DNA of 64,000 nt from Aquibium microcysteis (GTDB lineage: Bacteria; Pseudomonadota; Alphaproteobacteria; Rhizobiales; Rhizobiaceae), in NCBI RefSeq assembly GCF_014495845.1, contig NZ_CP061080.1, forward strand, positions 4,888,001 through 4,952,000. Reading direction: 5' to 3'. The notes under the pieces are model-generated. The model was not told the origin of the DNA, searched no databases, and worked only from the letters and a program-made list of their open reading frames with translations. This document shows positions 46,001-54,509 of this stretch, in pieces. The position numbers and the translations under genes are program-made. Within the stretch, counting starts at the first letter, position 1, and every line of letters begins with the position of its first letter.

Positions 46001-47668
46001 GAGACCGGCCTCGCCACGGGCGACGCGGCCCGAGATGGTGGTCGTACCCGACAGCAGATTGTCGGCGGTCGCGTCGTCGATCCTAAGTTCGGTCGCCTGT
46101 CCGTCGAGCGTCAGGTCGAAGGCCCCCGACGCCGGGCGCACCTCGCCGCGCGCCGTCAGCCGGGCGCCGCCGCCGAGGTCCCGGCCGGCGAGGCCGGAAA
46201 AGGGGGCGATGCTGGAGGCTTCGATCCCGAGGTCGCCGTTGAAGGCGCCATCGATGAACATTCCGGTGGCAGACAGGGCGAGAGCACGGCCGTCGACCGA
46301 AGCCCGCTCGATCCGCACCGGCTGCCCGGCGCTCCATGCGCCGCTGATCGCAAGCGCGATCCTGCTGCCCAACGCATCCGCGATGTCCTCGCGCGCCGCC
46401 TCGATACCGTCCGCCTGCCCGGTCACGTCGAAGGTGATACGCCGGTTCGTCGGGTCGTCCAGGTTGGAGACGAGACCGCCGAGATCCAGCGCTACGGTGT
46501 CGATGGCGAATTGCGGACTGTTCAGATCGTCGATCGACAACGTCCCCGACCAGCGGCCGTCCGGCGTGTCGCCGAATGCGAGGTTGACCACGCCGCTGCG
46601 GAGCGTCGTCGTCCCGCCCGGCACCGGCAGGACGACGGGCTGTCCGTCACCCGTTCCCACCTTTGCATCGAGCTTGAGCGACCGCAGGAAACCGTCGGCT
46701 CCCGTCTGTGCCGTCGCCTCGACATCGACCGCTGCGCTGTCGACGGTCAGACGGTCGATCGCGACGCCGCCCGCATCCCGGACGGTGCCGTTGACGGTCA
46801 GCGCCGTCTCCTCCCCGAAGAAGGCGCGGAATGCGGGTGCCACCAGTCGCGAGATCGGACCGCGCAGGTCGGCCGAAAAGGCGAGGCCGAGGTCTGTGCG
46901 GTCGAGCCGGGTCGTGCCGGTCAGGACGCGGGAACCGTCGGCGTCGAGCGCCAGTTCCAGCGCCAGGTCGCCGATCGGGCCGGACCCGGAAAGGGCGAGT
47001 TCCACCGGCGGGCGCCCCTCGATGTTGAGCAGGTTCGCCACGATACCGTTGGCCGGCTCACTCAGCCCGAGCCGCACGTCCAGCACCTCCGTCTCGTTGG
47101 CATAGCTTGCCGTGAGCGACAGGCTTCCGCCCGGCCCGTCGAGGCGCTGCATCTCCAGGGCGGTCTGCAGCGACCCGTCGGCAAGTTCGAAGTTGCCGGT
47201 CGCGCTCAGTTCCGAAGCCAGCCCGAAGACGTCCTGGCCGAATCGCAGCCGCGCGATCTCGAGGTTGCGCAGGCTGATGGCGAGTGGCAGGTCGGGCAGC
47301 TGGAAAGGCGTCGCCTCCGGCGACGGCAGGCCTTCTTCCGGCACCGGCTGGCGCAGCACCTCGATGGAATCGGCGCGCAGTGTCTCGATGTCCAGCCGCC
47401 CGCGCAGCAGCGCGGATCGGTTCCAGTCGATTCCGGCATTGGAGATTCTGAGCCATACGCCCTCGCGGTCGGCGATGGTGATGGAAGCGATCGTCGCCTC
47501 CGACGACAGGATGCCCTGAATGCCGTCGATCCTGATCTGCCGGTTCGGCGAGGACAGCTGGTTCTCGACGAAGTCGATGAAGAAGCCGCGCTCTTCGTCC
47601 GGCGTGTCCTGCGCCAGAACGGGGAACGCCAGCAACAGCGAAAGGAGGGCTGCGACGAAGCGGGTCAA
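43076..47668 (-). CDS. tamB: translocation and assembly module protein TamB
   Basis: TamB (1530 residues) spans the periplasm as a long beta-helical groove that works with TamA in outer-membrane protein insertion and lipid transport. The N-terminus is a membrane anchor or signal (MTRFVAALLSLLLAFPVLAQ), followed by long beta-repeat sequence. The conserved C-terminal DUF490 domain (about residues 1180-1530) has the family pattern including FEVRGRGLDAELGG-like IFVRGRGLDAELGG, GRLSILGQRITFDEGSV, QPELPQDEVLARLIFNRSIS and VGSDGDSSLGLFYERDY at the end. The ATG overlaps the tamA stop by 4 bp, making a tamA-tamB operon. Confidence 0.93.
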   Translation of the reverse strand: MTRFVAALLSLLLAFPVLAQDTPDEERGFFIDFVENQLSSPNRQIRIDGIQGILSSEATIASITIADREGVWLRISNAGIDWNRSALLRGRLDIETLRADSIEVLRQPVPEEGLPSPEATPFQLPDLPLAISLRNLEIARLRFGQDVFGLASELSATGNFELADGSLQTALEMQRLDGPGGSLSLTASYANETEVLDVRLGLSEPANGIVANLLNIEGRPPVELALSGSGPIGDLALELALDADGSRVLTGTTRLDRTDLGLAFSADLRGPISRLVAPAFRAFFGEETALTVNGTVRDAGGVAIDRLTVDSAAVDVEATAQTGADGFLRSLKLDAKVGTGDGQPVVLPVPGGTTTLRSGVVNLAFGDTPDGRWSGTLSIDDLNSPQFAIDTVALDLGGLVSNLDDPTNRRITFDVTGQADGIEAAREDIADALGSRIALAISGAWSAGQPVRIERASVDGRALALSATGMFIDGAFNGDLGIEASSIAPFSGLAGRDLGGGARLTARGEVRPASGAFDLTLDGQATELRIDDATADNLLSGTTTISGRVARGEAGLVADAFRLENPQATLTADGRIATGSADFRFDLAVTELSEIHEELGGRLTASGTAQGADGVIALAFAARVPVGTLSDRALRDAAIVFDGTLSEGALAGNVTGDAFLDGTRVSLRSRVASANGERSLGDLRFETAGAMLTGNVMQTEAGLFSGALELDAPNVSTAAALALAEASGAIRASIDLAIVDGRQAATVDARVDGLVYEDTRIGAATAQAQVADLFGVPAVQGRIDARDVTAAGVDIATVTANAQRDGDSTGFSAQARLDNGTTIDTTGALAPEGGGFRLTLEQANLAWRDLTARLSQTASLRVVGQDLTVDSFAMNVGGGTISATGTVAERIDISARLEQVPLSIANAIRPDLGLGGTIDGTAVVGGSRSAPNVRFDVAGRRLTATALREAGLTTLSIDARGTTSGNRLEVDASVSGPEGFRAQASGGVPLGDGSLALDVALQSFPLATLNPMLPGQSLSGIVTGNATVTGPLADPAARFDLTGSNLASTQLVDLGVAPLGLTASGRYGNGTITLSSAAASGPRGLSVTASGTVPLSGLGLAVSANGQVPLELANRFLIDRGTQVSGTLVLDIRVAGSLSDPVVTGAITTTGASAIDPEANVRLNDIALSARLDAQSVTITQLAASVAGGGRVVASGTISLADGFPADLTLQLLDARYTDGELVVATVDASLSVFGALARDPLISGQVSVERAEISIAGDIGGGPTSIDVIHVNPPPAVRATLERARANDGTPMPSARPSVARLDVTVSAPNQIFVRGRGLDAELGGQVRLTGPVTDIQPVGGFNLIRGRLSILGQRITFDEGSVSLVGDLDPFIDFVARSTSGDITVFVTVRGRVSDPQVSFSSQPELPQDEVLARLIFNRSISELSALQIAQLAAAAAELAGGSNTSLVGSLRDATGLDDLDIITDSEGNTAVRAGRYIRDNVYLGVEAGAAGSTRGTINLDITEDLKARGSVGSDGDSSLGLFYERDY

Positions 47669-49584
47669 AATGCCTGTCCTATTCCGACGTAGAAGGCGGC
47701 GCTGGGATCGCCCGGCCCCGGATCGAGGGGGAAGCCGACGTCCAGCCGGATCGGTCCGAGGCCGGTGAGATAGCGCAGCCCCACGCCCGTGCCGATGCGG
47801 AACGGCGCCGAGAAGTCGGGGATGGAATCCGCCCCGACATAGCCGGCGTCGACGAAGCCGACGAGCCCGATCGTGTCGGTGACGGCGACGCGCAGTTCGG
47901 CCGAAGCCTCGACCAGCGACCGGCCTCCGATGACGTTGTTGCCGACCGGCACTCCGATGTTGCGATAGGCATAGCCCCGCACGGATCCGCCGCCACCGGC
48001 GAAGAACAGCTTGTCCGGCGCGGTTTCCGCGATCGGGGGGCCGACGAGACTCCCGACCTTGATCCGTCCGGCCGCGACGATCCTGTTTTTCTCGCCGAAA
48101 CCGTAATAGGCGCGGCCTTCCGCCGTGAATGCCGCGGCTGGATTGCCGTACTGGAACTCGAAGAAGGGCTCCGCGGTCACCTCGGCATAATATCCCTCCG
48201 TCGCGTTGGCAGCATCGTCGCGGCTGTCGTAGACGAGGCCTCCCAGCACGCCCAGGCTCGAGAAGGTACGCTTGCCGAAGACGTTGTCCTCGAACTCGGC
48301 ATGGCGGGCATTTGCGAAGACGCGGCCGGAGATGCGGTCGGTGACGACGTGGGTGAAACCCGCCTGTCCGGTCACGCCGGTACGCGTGTAGGGTTCCAGC
48401 ACCTCGCGGTCGCCGAACAGGGACGCAACGAAGTCGGTGTCTGGGGTGAACACGCCAGGCCGTGTGAAGGTGGCGCCGAGACGATAGGTGAAGTCTTTGG
48501 GATCCACGCCGTTGATGCCGCCGACCTTGCCCTCGATGCGCAACCTTTCGGCATGTCCGAACAGGTTGCGGTGCAGCCAGTAGGCTTCCAGGCCGAGGCC
48601 GTCGATCGTCGAATAGGTGCCGCCGACACCGATCCGTCGCAGGGCGCGCTCCTGCACGACGACCGTGATCGGCAGCACGCCGTCCGGCCCGATCTCGTCG
48701 GCCTCGACGAGACGCAGCGAGCGGAACACGTCGAGGCGCGCCAGCCTCTTGCGGGCCCGCTCGATGTCGTCCGGGTCGAATTCCGCGCCGGGCTCGAGCC
48801 CCGCCATCCAGGCCACGAAGCCCGGATCCATGCGCTCCGTGCCCTCGGCTTTGGTGAACCCGTAGACGGCACGCCGCCCCGGTTCCACGGCAAGCGTCGC
48901 GTCCACGACGTCCTGCGTGTGCCGGGCTTCGACCCGCCGCTCCGCGATGCTCGCCTTGGCATGCCCCTGCTGGCGCCAGGCTTCGACCGCGAGCCGCTCG
49001 GCGGTGAGGATCGTCCCCGACCGCGCCACTTCGCCGGTTGCGAATCCCCTGGCGGCCGGCCGTTCGACCTGATCGCGCCGGTCGACGGCAGGCGGCGCCT
49101 CATTGGTGATGAGCGCCTTTCCGAACAGGAACACCGGCCCCGGCACCACGACCACGTCCACGCGGGCCGGGTCGGGCAGTTCGGTATCGGGCGGCAGGTC
49201 CGCCGCCTCGCGCCCGTCGATCAGGATGCTGATCGAGCCGCCATAGCGACCGTCCGCGTAGAGCGCCGCGAGCATCCGCCGGTAGTCCTGCCGCGCCTTG
49301 GCGATCAGGCCGGCGGCGCCCGAGGCAGGCTCGTCGCGATCGGACCACAGGCTGGAGGCACCCTTGAGCTGGTCCTCCAGGTCGTCGCCCGTCACCTGGA
49401 AATCGATGGTGTAGGGCTGCGGCTCGCCGATCACGTCGGCGGCGTCCGCCTCCTTGTCGCGGCCGAACAGCTTGATGCCGAACAGCTCGAAGGAATGCGC
49501 AGGTTGGGCGCCCGTCACCGACAGCGCCGCAATCATCATCGCCACCCGCACGGCGTGGCCCCTGGGATTCTGGCTACGGTTCAA
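47665..49584 (-). CDS. tamA: Omp85-family outer-membrane protein TamA
   Basis: TamA (639 residues) is the outer-membrane partner of TamB. A signal peptide (ending near GAQPAHSFE) is followed by periplasmic POTRA-type domains (about residues 55-290) and a C-terminal beta-barrel (about 300-639) ending in an aromatic residue (YVGIGQAF). Barrel motifs include FFAGGGGSVRGYAYRNIGVP and GVGLRYLTGLGPIRLDVGFP, the Omp85 VRGY and substrate-binding loops. It is the first gene of the operon. Its start codon is 228 bp from the divergent receiver-domain gene. Confidence 0.93.
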   Translation of the reverse strand: MNRSQNPRGHAVRVAMMIAALSVTGAQPAHSFELFGIKLFGRDKEADAADVIGEPQPYTIDFQVTGDDLEDQLKGASSLWSDRDEPASGAAGLIAKARQDYRRMLAALYADGRYGGSISILIDGREAADLPPDTELPDPARVDVVVVPGPVFLFGKALITNEAPPAVDRRDQVERPAARGFATGEVARSGTILTAERLAVEAWRQQGHAKASIAERRVEARHTQDVVDATLAVEPGRRAVYGFTKAEGTERMDPGFVAWMAGLEPGAEFDPDDIERARKRLARLDVFRSLRLVEADEIGPDGVLPITVVVQERALRRIGVGGTYSTIDGLGLEAYWLHRNLFGHAERLRIEGKVGGINGVDPKDFTYRLGATFTRPGVFTPDTDFVASLFGDREVLEPYTRTGVTGQAGFTHVVTDRISGRVFANARHAEFEDNVFGKRTFSSLGVLGGLVYDSRDDAANATEGYYAEVTAEPFFEFQYGNPAAAFTAEGRAYYGFGEKNRIVAAGRIKVGSLVGPPIAETAPDKLFFAGGGGSVRGYAYRNIGVPVGNNVIGGRSLVEASAELRVAVTDTIGLVGFVDAGYVGADSIPDFSAPFRIGTGVGLRYLTGLGPIRLDVGFPLDPGPGDPSAAFYVGIGQAF

Positions 49585-49779
49585 CGCGACTCTTCACTCT
49601 CACTGGTCGTGCCGCCCCGCGCGACCGAACCCGGCCGGCTACCCCGGCAAACTCAATCATGGCTTCATCATGCATTCAAGTTGTTACCAAAAATTAAGCC
49701 TGCCCGTCACGCACGCATTCCGAATCAGGAAAAGCCCTCCCCGGCGGCTGCGTTCGCGGTTCTTGCTGCGGCACGGGCC

Positions 49780-49804
49780 GGAACTTCCGTCCGGCGGGGC
49801 CATT
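49780..49804 (+). promoter_or_regulatory. possible EcfG-type promoter, GGAAC-N16-CATT
   Basis: GGAAC (49780-49784), 16 nt, CATT (49801-49804). The -10 box has one mismatch and ends only 8 nt before the ATG at 49813, so a transcript from it would be leaderless or nearly so. No Shine-Dalgarno is visible before that ATG. Confidence 0.3.
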
Positions 49805-49812
49805 GACTGTCC

Positions 49813-50418
49813 ATGGATGACAAGCTTTCCACCCTTGCGGGCATGCGGATCCTCATCGTGGAGGATGAATTCTTGCTGGCGGACGATCTCGCACAATTCT
49901 TCGCGAGCGTGGGCGCGACGGTGCTCGGCCCCGCGCCCGGCGTGGCCGCAGCGCGGGCGCATCTCGACCAGGCGGACGCCGCCGTCCTCGACATCAACCT
50001 GAAGGACGGTACCGTCTTCCCGATCGCCGACGAACTCTTCCTGCGCCGCGTGCCCTTCGTCTTCTTCAGCGGGATGGATGCCGCGTCGGTGCCCGAACGT
50101 TTCCGCTTCGTCGGCAGTCTTCCGAAACCCGTCAGCTGGCACAGCGTCGTCGACGTGCTGGTCAACGAACTGGACGGCAGGGCACGGGATCCGTTTTCGG
50201 TTTCGCGGCAGGACATGATCGTCGTTCTGCCGAAGTTGCGGCTCTCGGCGAGGCTGATGCTGGGCGACGCCCTGGCCGCCGACCGCCTGGTCGAGAAGAC
50301 GCTCGAGAGGGCGGTCGGGGAATTTCGCACCCGTCCGCACGACATCCCTACCTCGAAGTGGCTGACTCACCTCATGGAGACCACACTTGCCGACAGTGGT
50401 CGCAACCTGATGAACTGA
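49813..50418 (+). CDS. receiver-domain protein with sigma region 2-like C-terminus
   Basis: This 201-residue protein has a complete receiver domain (about residues 11-118): acidic pair in ILIVEDEF (E17, D18), phosphoacceptor D60 in VLDINLKDG, FFSG and K105 in LPKPVSW. The C-terminal part is not a usual output domain. Residues 139-192 align without gaps to residues 11-64 of the ECF sigma factor at 24530-25078: LPKLRLSARLMLGDALAADR with IPALRAFARTFYRDPSDADD, LVEKTLERAV with LVQETLTKAL, SKWLTHLMETTL with KSWLFTIMRNTF, about 17 of 54 identical. PhyR, the stress anti-anti-sigma factor, has the reverse order (sigma-like then receiver). A role in sigma control is inference. Confidence 0.75.
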   Translation: MDDKLSTLAGMRILIVEDEFLLADDLAQFFASVGATVLGPAPGVAAARAHLDQADAAVLDINLKDGTVFPIADELFLRRVPFVFFSGMDAASVPERFRFVGSLPKPVSWHSVVDVLVNELDGRARDPFSVSRQDMIVVLPKLRLSARLMLGDALAADRLVEKTLERAVGEFRTRPHDIPTSKWLTHLMETTLADSGRNLMN

Positions 50419-50437
50419 TGTCCGGCCGTCCGCCGGC

Positions 50438-50599
50438 TCACCGCAGGACCATCGCGAGAACGAGCCCGACCGCGGCGCCGGCGGTCACCCCGAGCCCTAT
50501 GCCGAGCGCCGGATCGCCGAACAGCACCTTGCCCAGCACGGCGCCGAGGCCGATTCCCACGATCACGCCGATGGCCGTTCTGATGAGGAAGGTCGTCAT
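50438..50599 (-). CDS. glycine-rich small membrane protein (53 aa)
   Basis: The minus strand encodes MTTFLIRTAIGVIVGIGLGA, then VLGKVLFGDPALGIGLGV and a final AAVGLVLAMVLR: two hydrophobic helices with many GxxxG-type spacings. It lies 9 bp after the stop of a similar 53-residue gene, and both encode glycine-zipper-like membrane proteins of unknown role. The ribosome-binding site is weak, so expression may depend on coupling to the upstream gene. Confidence 0.5.
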   Translation of the reverse strand: MTTFLIRTAIGVIVGIGLGAVLGKVLFGDPALGIGLGVTAGAAVGLVLAMVLR

Positions 50600-50608
50600 T
50601 CTGCGGAC

Positions 50609-50770
50609 TCAGCGGTTCGCGGGCAGGCTGCTGCCGATCCCCGCGCCGATGAAGACACCCAGCACGATCCCGAGAATGATGTTTTCGAGCACCGAAACGC
50701 CGAGCACGGCACCGACGGCCAGACCGATCGTGACGCCCATCACGGCGTTCATGTAGCGCGTTCCCGGCAT
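50609..50770 (-). CDS. glycine-rich small membrane protein (53 aa), tandem partner
   Basis: The product starts MPGTRYMNAVMGVTIGLAVG and continues VLGVSVLENIILGIVLGVFI to GAGIGSSLPANR: two membrane helices with glycine-zipper spacing, the same length and layout as the gene downstream. AAGGAGG lies about 6 nt before the ATG at 50770. No family with a known function is recognised. Confidence 0.6.
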   Translation of the reverse strand: MPGTRYMNAVMGVTIGLAVGAVLGVSVLENIILGIVLGVFIGAGIGSSLPANR

Positions 50771-50874
50771 CGCTGGCCTCCTTTCGTCAGGGAGGAAATC
50801 CACCATGTCGGGGATGGTTCCGCCGCTGTGCCGGCGCACCCGCCTGCATCCTGGCGGCTCGCCGATTACTCCCT

Positions 50875-50903
50875 TGCATTTGCCGGCGCGATTGCCGATA
50901 TGA
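50875..50903 (+). promoter_or_regulatory. candidate housekeeping promoter of ffs
   Basis: TTGCAT (50875-50880) and ATATGA (50898-50903) are 17 nt apart and end 5 nt before the expected 5' end of the SRP RNA. They fit a sigma-70-type promoter loosely. Confidence 0.4.
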
Positions 50904-50908
50904 GGGAC

Positions 50909-51008
50909 GGGAGGTTGGTGGTGGACGAGCCACTCGCCAACCGGGTCAGGTCCGGAAGGAAGCAGCCCTAACGAGCTCCGGCACGGGTCGCCGTGCCAGC
51001 CTCCCACC
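50909..51008 (+). ncRNA. ffs: signal recognition particle RNA (4.5S-type)
   Basis: The region contains the universally conserved SRP domain IV sequence, GGTCAGGTCCGGAAGGAAGC followed by AGCCCTAACGA, which binds Ffh. The ends GGGAGGTTGG (from 50909) and CCAGCCTCCC (to 51005) pair to close a single long hairpin, and a short T-run follows. The size of about 100 nt is typical of the small bacterial form. It lies just upstream of dnaX, a common position in alphaproteobacteria. Confidence 0.93.
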
Positions 51009-51132
51009 TTTTCCATCCGCTCGCGCCGGTCCGGATGCGGAGCCGGACGTGGTCCGGATCGGGCATCGACGCTGCGGCGTCTCGGCGGCGAAACACGACA
51101 GTCCGAGCCGCGATACGGAGGCGAACCGTCCA

Positions 51133-52977
51133 ATGAGCGAGGCCGGCGGCACCGACGCGACCGGGAACAGGGCGTATCGCGTCCTCGCCCGCAAGTATCG
51201 GCCGAGCGATTTTTCCGACCTGATCGGCCAGGAGCCGATGGTCCGTACGCTCACCAACGCATTTGCAGCCGACCGCATCGCCCAGGCCTGGATGCTGACC
51301 GGGGTGCGCGGCGTCGGCAAGACAACGACGGCCCGCATCCTCGCGCGGGCGCTCAACTACAAGACCGCCGATATCGATCGCCCCACTATCGACCTTGCCC
51401 TCCCGGGCGAGCACTGCAAGGCGATCATGGAGGGGCGCCATGTCGACGTGATCGAAATGGATGCCGCCAGCCACACCGGCATCGACGACATACGCGAGAT
51501 CATCGAGCAGGTGCGGTACGCGCCGGTCTCGGCGCGCTACAAGGTCTACATCATCGACGAGGTGCACATGCTCTCGACGCAGGCCTTCAACGGCCTGCTG
51601 AAGACGCTCGAAGAGCCGCCGCCGCACGTCAAGTTCATCTTCGCGACCACCGAAATCCGCAAGGTGCCGATCACGGTGCTGTCGCGCTGCCAGCGATTCG
51701 ACCTCCGCCGCATCGACGCCGGCCTGCTGGTCGGGCATCTTCGCGGTATCGCCGGCAAGGAGGGCATCGTCGTCGAGGACGAGGCGCTGGCCATGGTGGC
51801 CCGTGCCGCCGAGGGCTCTGCCCGCGACGCTCTCTCCATCTTCGATCAGGCGATCGCCCATGGTGCGGGTAGCGTCACCGCCGAGGCTGTGCGCGCCATG
51901 CTGGGCCTGGCGGATCGTGCCCGCGTCGTCGATCTCTTCGAGCACCTGATGCGCGGCGACGTCGCTGCGGCGCTGACCGAGTTCCGCGCCCAGTACGACA
52001 GCGGCGCCGATCCGGCGGTGGTCCTGACGGATCTCGCCGAGTTCAATCATCTCGTCACGCGTCTGCGTTTCGTTCCGGAAGCCGTGCGCGACGGCTCGCT
52101 CACCGAGGACGAGCGGCTGCGCGGCGCCGATTTCGCAGGCCAGCTCTCCGTTCGCGTGCTGTCGCGGACCTGGCAGATGCTGCTCAAGGGCATAGCCGAG
52201 GTGCAGGGCTCCAATCGCCCGGTGAGCGCCGCCGAGATGGTGCTGATCCGCATCGCCCACGCCGCCGCTCTGCCCACCCTGGACGAGGCCCTGAAGGCAA
52301 TCGAGAGCGGTGGGGTTCCGGCCCTCCAACCCGGCGGAGCGCCCCGGTCCGCAGCGAGCCCTGCAGCCGATCGCCCCTCCGCACCCGTGGGGAACGGCGG
52401 TGGTGTAGCGGCGGTCGCGCAGGCGCGGATGCCCGCAGGCGCCGGCGGCCCGGCGATGCGGCTGGTCGAACCTGTGCCCCAGGCCCAGGCAGCCGTGCTG
52501 CCGTCACCCGTCCCGGTCGAGGAGGCGCCTTCGGTGCCGCTGCGCTCGCTCGAGGATATCGCGGCGCTCGCCGACGCCAACCGGGACATCGCCTTCAAGG
52601 TCAAGCTCAAGAGCTGCGTGCGCCTGGTCGCCATCGAGCCGGGCCGCATCGAGGTCAGCCTGACGCCCGACGCGCCCAAGGTGCTCCTCAACGACATGAC
52701 GACCCGGCTGAAGGCCTGGACGGGCCGCAACTGGTTCGTTTCGGTCTCGCGCGAGGAGGGCAGTCAGACCCTTGCCGAAGTCGAGGCCGGCCGCCGCGAG
52801 AGCGCGCTCATGGACGCCCGTGCCGACCCGGCCGTCGCGGCCATTCTCGCCCGCTTTCCCGGCGCCAGGATCATCGACGTGCGCATCCCCGATGCGGCGG
52901 CACAGGACGTGGCGGAGGGCGACGAGACGTCGCTGCCGATCGATCCGGTCGCCGACGATGACGACGACGAACTTTGA
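51133..52977 (+). CDS. dnaX: DNA polymerase III subunit gamma/tau
   Basis: DnaX (614 residues) is the clamp-loader ATPase. Its first 40 residues contain YRVLARKYRPSDFSDLIGQE; Walker A is GVRGVGKTT, Walker B lies in VYIIDEVHML, and the arginine-finger SRC motif is SRCQRFDLRR. The zinc-binding loop usually holding four cysteines has just one (GEHCKAIMEGRHVDVIEMDA), a feature I associate with rhizobial DnaX. Domain III and a Pro/Ala-rich linker precede the tau-like C-terminus, which ends acidic (DDDDEL). The ybaB gene follows 21 bp later. Confidence 0.95.
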   Translation: MSEAGGTDATGNRAYRVLARKYRPSDFSDLIGQEPMVRTLTNAFAADRIAQAWMLTGVRGVGKTTTARILARALNYKTADIDRPTIDLALPGEHCKAIMEGRHVDVIEMDAASHTGIDDIREIIEQVRYAPVSARYKVYIIDEVHMLSTQAFNGLLKTLEEPPPHVKFIFATTEIRKVPITVLSRCQRFDLRRIDAGLLVGHLRGIAGKEGIVVEDEALAMVARAAEGSARDALSIFDQAIAHGAGSVTAEAVRAMLGLADRARVVDLFEHLMRGDVAAALTEFRAQYDSGADPAVVLTDLAEFNHLVTRLRFVPEAVRDGSLTEDERLRGADFAGQLSVRVLSRTWQMLLKGIAEVQGSNRPVSAAEMVLIRIAHAAALPTLDEALKAIESGGVPALQPGGAPRSAASPAADRPSAPVGNGGGVAAVAQARMPAGAGGPAMRLVEPVPQAQAAVLPSPVPVEEAPSVPLRSLEDIAALADANRDIAFKVKLKSCVRLVAIEPGRIEVSLTPDAPKVLLNDMTTRLKAWTGRNWFVSVSREEGSQTLAEVEAGRRESALMDARADPAVAAILARFPGARIIDVRIPDAAAQDVAEGDETSLPIDPVADDDDDEL

Positions 52978-52998
52978 GATCAACGGAAGGAAGACATC

Positions 52999-53322
52999 AT
53001 GAAGGACCTCATGGGCCTGATGGGCAAGGCCAAGGAGATGCAGGCGAAGTTCCAGACCATGCAGGAGGAGATCGCGCAGATCGAAGCCTCCGGCCAGTCG
53101 GGCGGCGGCCTCGTCACCGTCGTGCTGTCGGGAAAGGGCGAGATGAAGAGCCTGAAGATCGATCCTTCGCTCTTCAAGGAGGACGACGTCGAGATTCTCG
53201 AGGATCTGATCCTCGCCGCTCACGCCGATGCCAAGGGAAAGGTCGAAGCGGTCATGCAGAAGAAGACGCAGGAACTGACCGCCGGCCTGCCGATCCCGCC
53301 CGGCTTCAAGATGCCGTTCTGA
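52999..53322 (+). CDS. YbaB/EbfC-family nucleoid-associated protein
   Basis: The protein (107 residues) is of the small DNA-binding YbaB/EbfC family: [20 protein letters not shown] helix, then [30 protein letters not shown] and a C-terminal helix, ending [19 protein letters not shown] precedes the ATG. It follows dnaX in the usual order, but recR, normally next, lies about 5 kb away on the other strand. Confidence 0.93.
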   Translation: MKDLMGLMGKAKEMQAKFQTMQEEIAQIEASGQSGGGLVTVVLSGKGEMKSLKIDPSLFKEDDVEILEDLILAAHADAKGKVEAVMQKKTQELTAGLPIPPGFKMPF

Positions 53323-53422
53323 GCCGCTCCGGACGATCAGCGGCGGGTTCCTCCCGGTCCCGCTGCGCCTGGACCATGCGTTTCGGGATTGGAAATCGGC
53401 CGGCTGCGCCTACATTGTCGCC

Positions 53423-54424
53423 ATGACACCGATTTCCGTTCTCGATCTTTCGCCCGTCCCGGAAGGCACCGATGCCGGTGCCTCGCTGCGCAATACGCTC
53501 GATCTCGCCCGCCATGCGGAGCGATGGGGATACCGCCGCTACTGGCTGGCCGAGCATCACAACATGCCGGGCATCGCCAGCGCCGCAACCGCGGTGGTCA
53601 TCGGCCATGTCGCCGCCGGCACCTCGAGCATTCGCGTCGGCGCCGGCGGCATCATGCTGCCCAACCATTCGCCGCTCATGGTGGCCGAAGCCTTCGGCAC
53701 CCTGGCCGCCCTGCACCCCGGCCGCATCGATCTCGGCCTCGGTCGCGCGCCGGGGACCGACATGCTGACCGCGCGTGCGCTGCGCCGCAATCTGTCCGGC
53801 GACGTCGACCAGTTCCCGCGCGACGTCGTCGAGCTGATGTCCTACTTCAAGCCGGTCGAGGAAGGCCAGCGCGTGCAGGCCGTGCCGGGCGCCGGTCTGG
53901 ACGTACCGGTCTGGATCCTCGGCTCCAGCCTCTACGGCGCCCAGCTCGCGGCGATGCTCGGCCTGCCCTATGCCTTCGCCTCGCATTTCGCCCCGGCCGA
54001 TCTGGAACATGCAGTGGCGATCTACCGCGAGCGCTTCGAGCCGTCGGAACAGCTGGACCGGCCTTACGTGATGCTGGGGCTCAGCGTCATCGCGGCCGAG
54101 ACCGACGAAGAGGCGCGGCTCCTGTTCACTTCGCAGCAGCAGTCCTTCGTCAACATCCGCACCGGGCGCCCCGGCAAGCTCCCGCCGCCGCAGCCGGGCT
54201 ACTACGAGAGCCTTGAGCCGATGGCACGGGCCATGCTGGACCAGACTCTCTCCTGCGCCGTCGTCGGGTCTCCCGCGACGGTGCGGCGCGGCGTCGCCGA
54301 ATTCGCCCGCCGCACCGGCGCCGACGAACTGATGGTCACCGGCCACATCTTCGACCACTCCGCCCGGCTACGGTCCTACGAAATCCTGGCCGACGCGCAC
54401 CGGGAGCTTTCCCGGGCCGCGTGA
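53423..54424 (+). CDS. luciferase-like (LLM class) flavin-dependent oxidoreductase, MsnO8/YhbW-like
   Basis: A 333-residue F420/FMN-type TIM-barrel oxidoreductase: [72 protein letters not shown] and [12 protein letters not shown]. This matches the YhbW/MsnO8 subfamily that lacks the bioluminescence function; substrates are unknown. The insertion between dnaX-ybaB and recR includes this gene. There is no obvious Shine-Dalgarno, and no partner flavin reductase lies beside it. Confidence 0.87.
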   Translation: MTPISVLDLSPVPEGTDAGASLRNTLDLARHAERWGYRRYWLAEHHNMPGIASAATAVVIGHVAAGTSSIRVGAGGIMLPNHSPLMVAEAFGTLAALHPGRIDLGLGRAPGTDMLTARALRRNLSGDVDQFPRDVVELMSYFKPVEEGQRVQAVPGAGLDVPVWILGSSLYGAQLAAMLGLPYAFASHFAPADLEHAVAIYRERFEPSEQLDRPYVMLGLSVIAAETDEEARLLFTSQQQSFVNIRTGRPGKLPPPQPGYYESLEPMARAMLDQTLSCAVVGSPATVRRGVAEFARRTGADELMVTGHIFDHSARLRSYEILADAHRELSRAA

Positions 54425-54509
54425 CCCAATGGCTGCCCCGCCGCCGGGCGGCGCGGATGCTCGCAGCGCGGCACGTCCGGCCGCAGGAGGATCGTCTTCG
54501 GCGCCCCGG

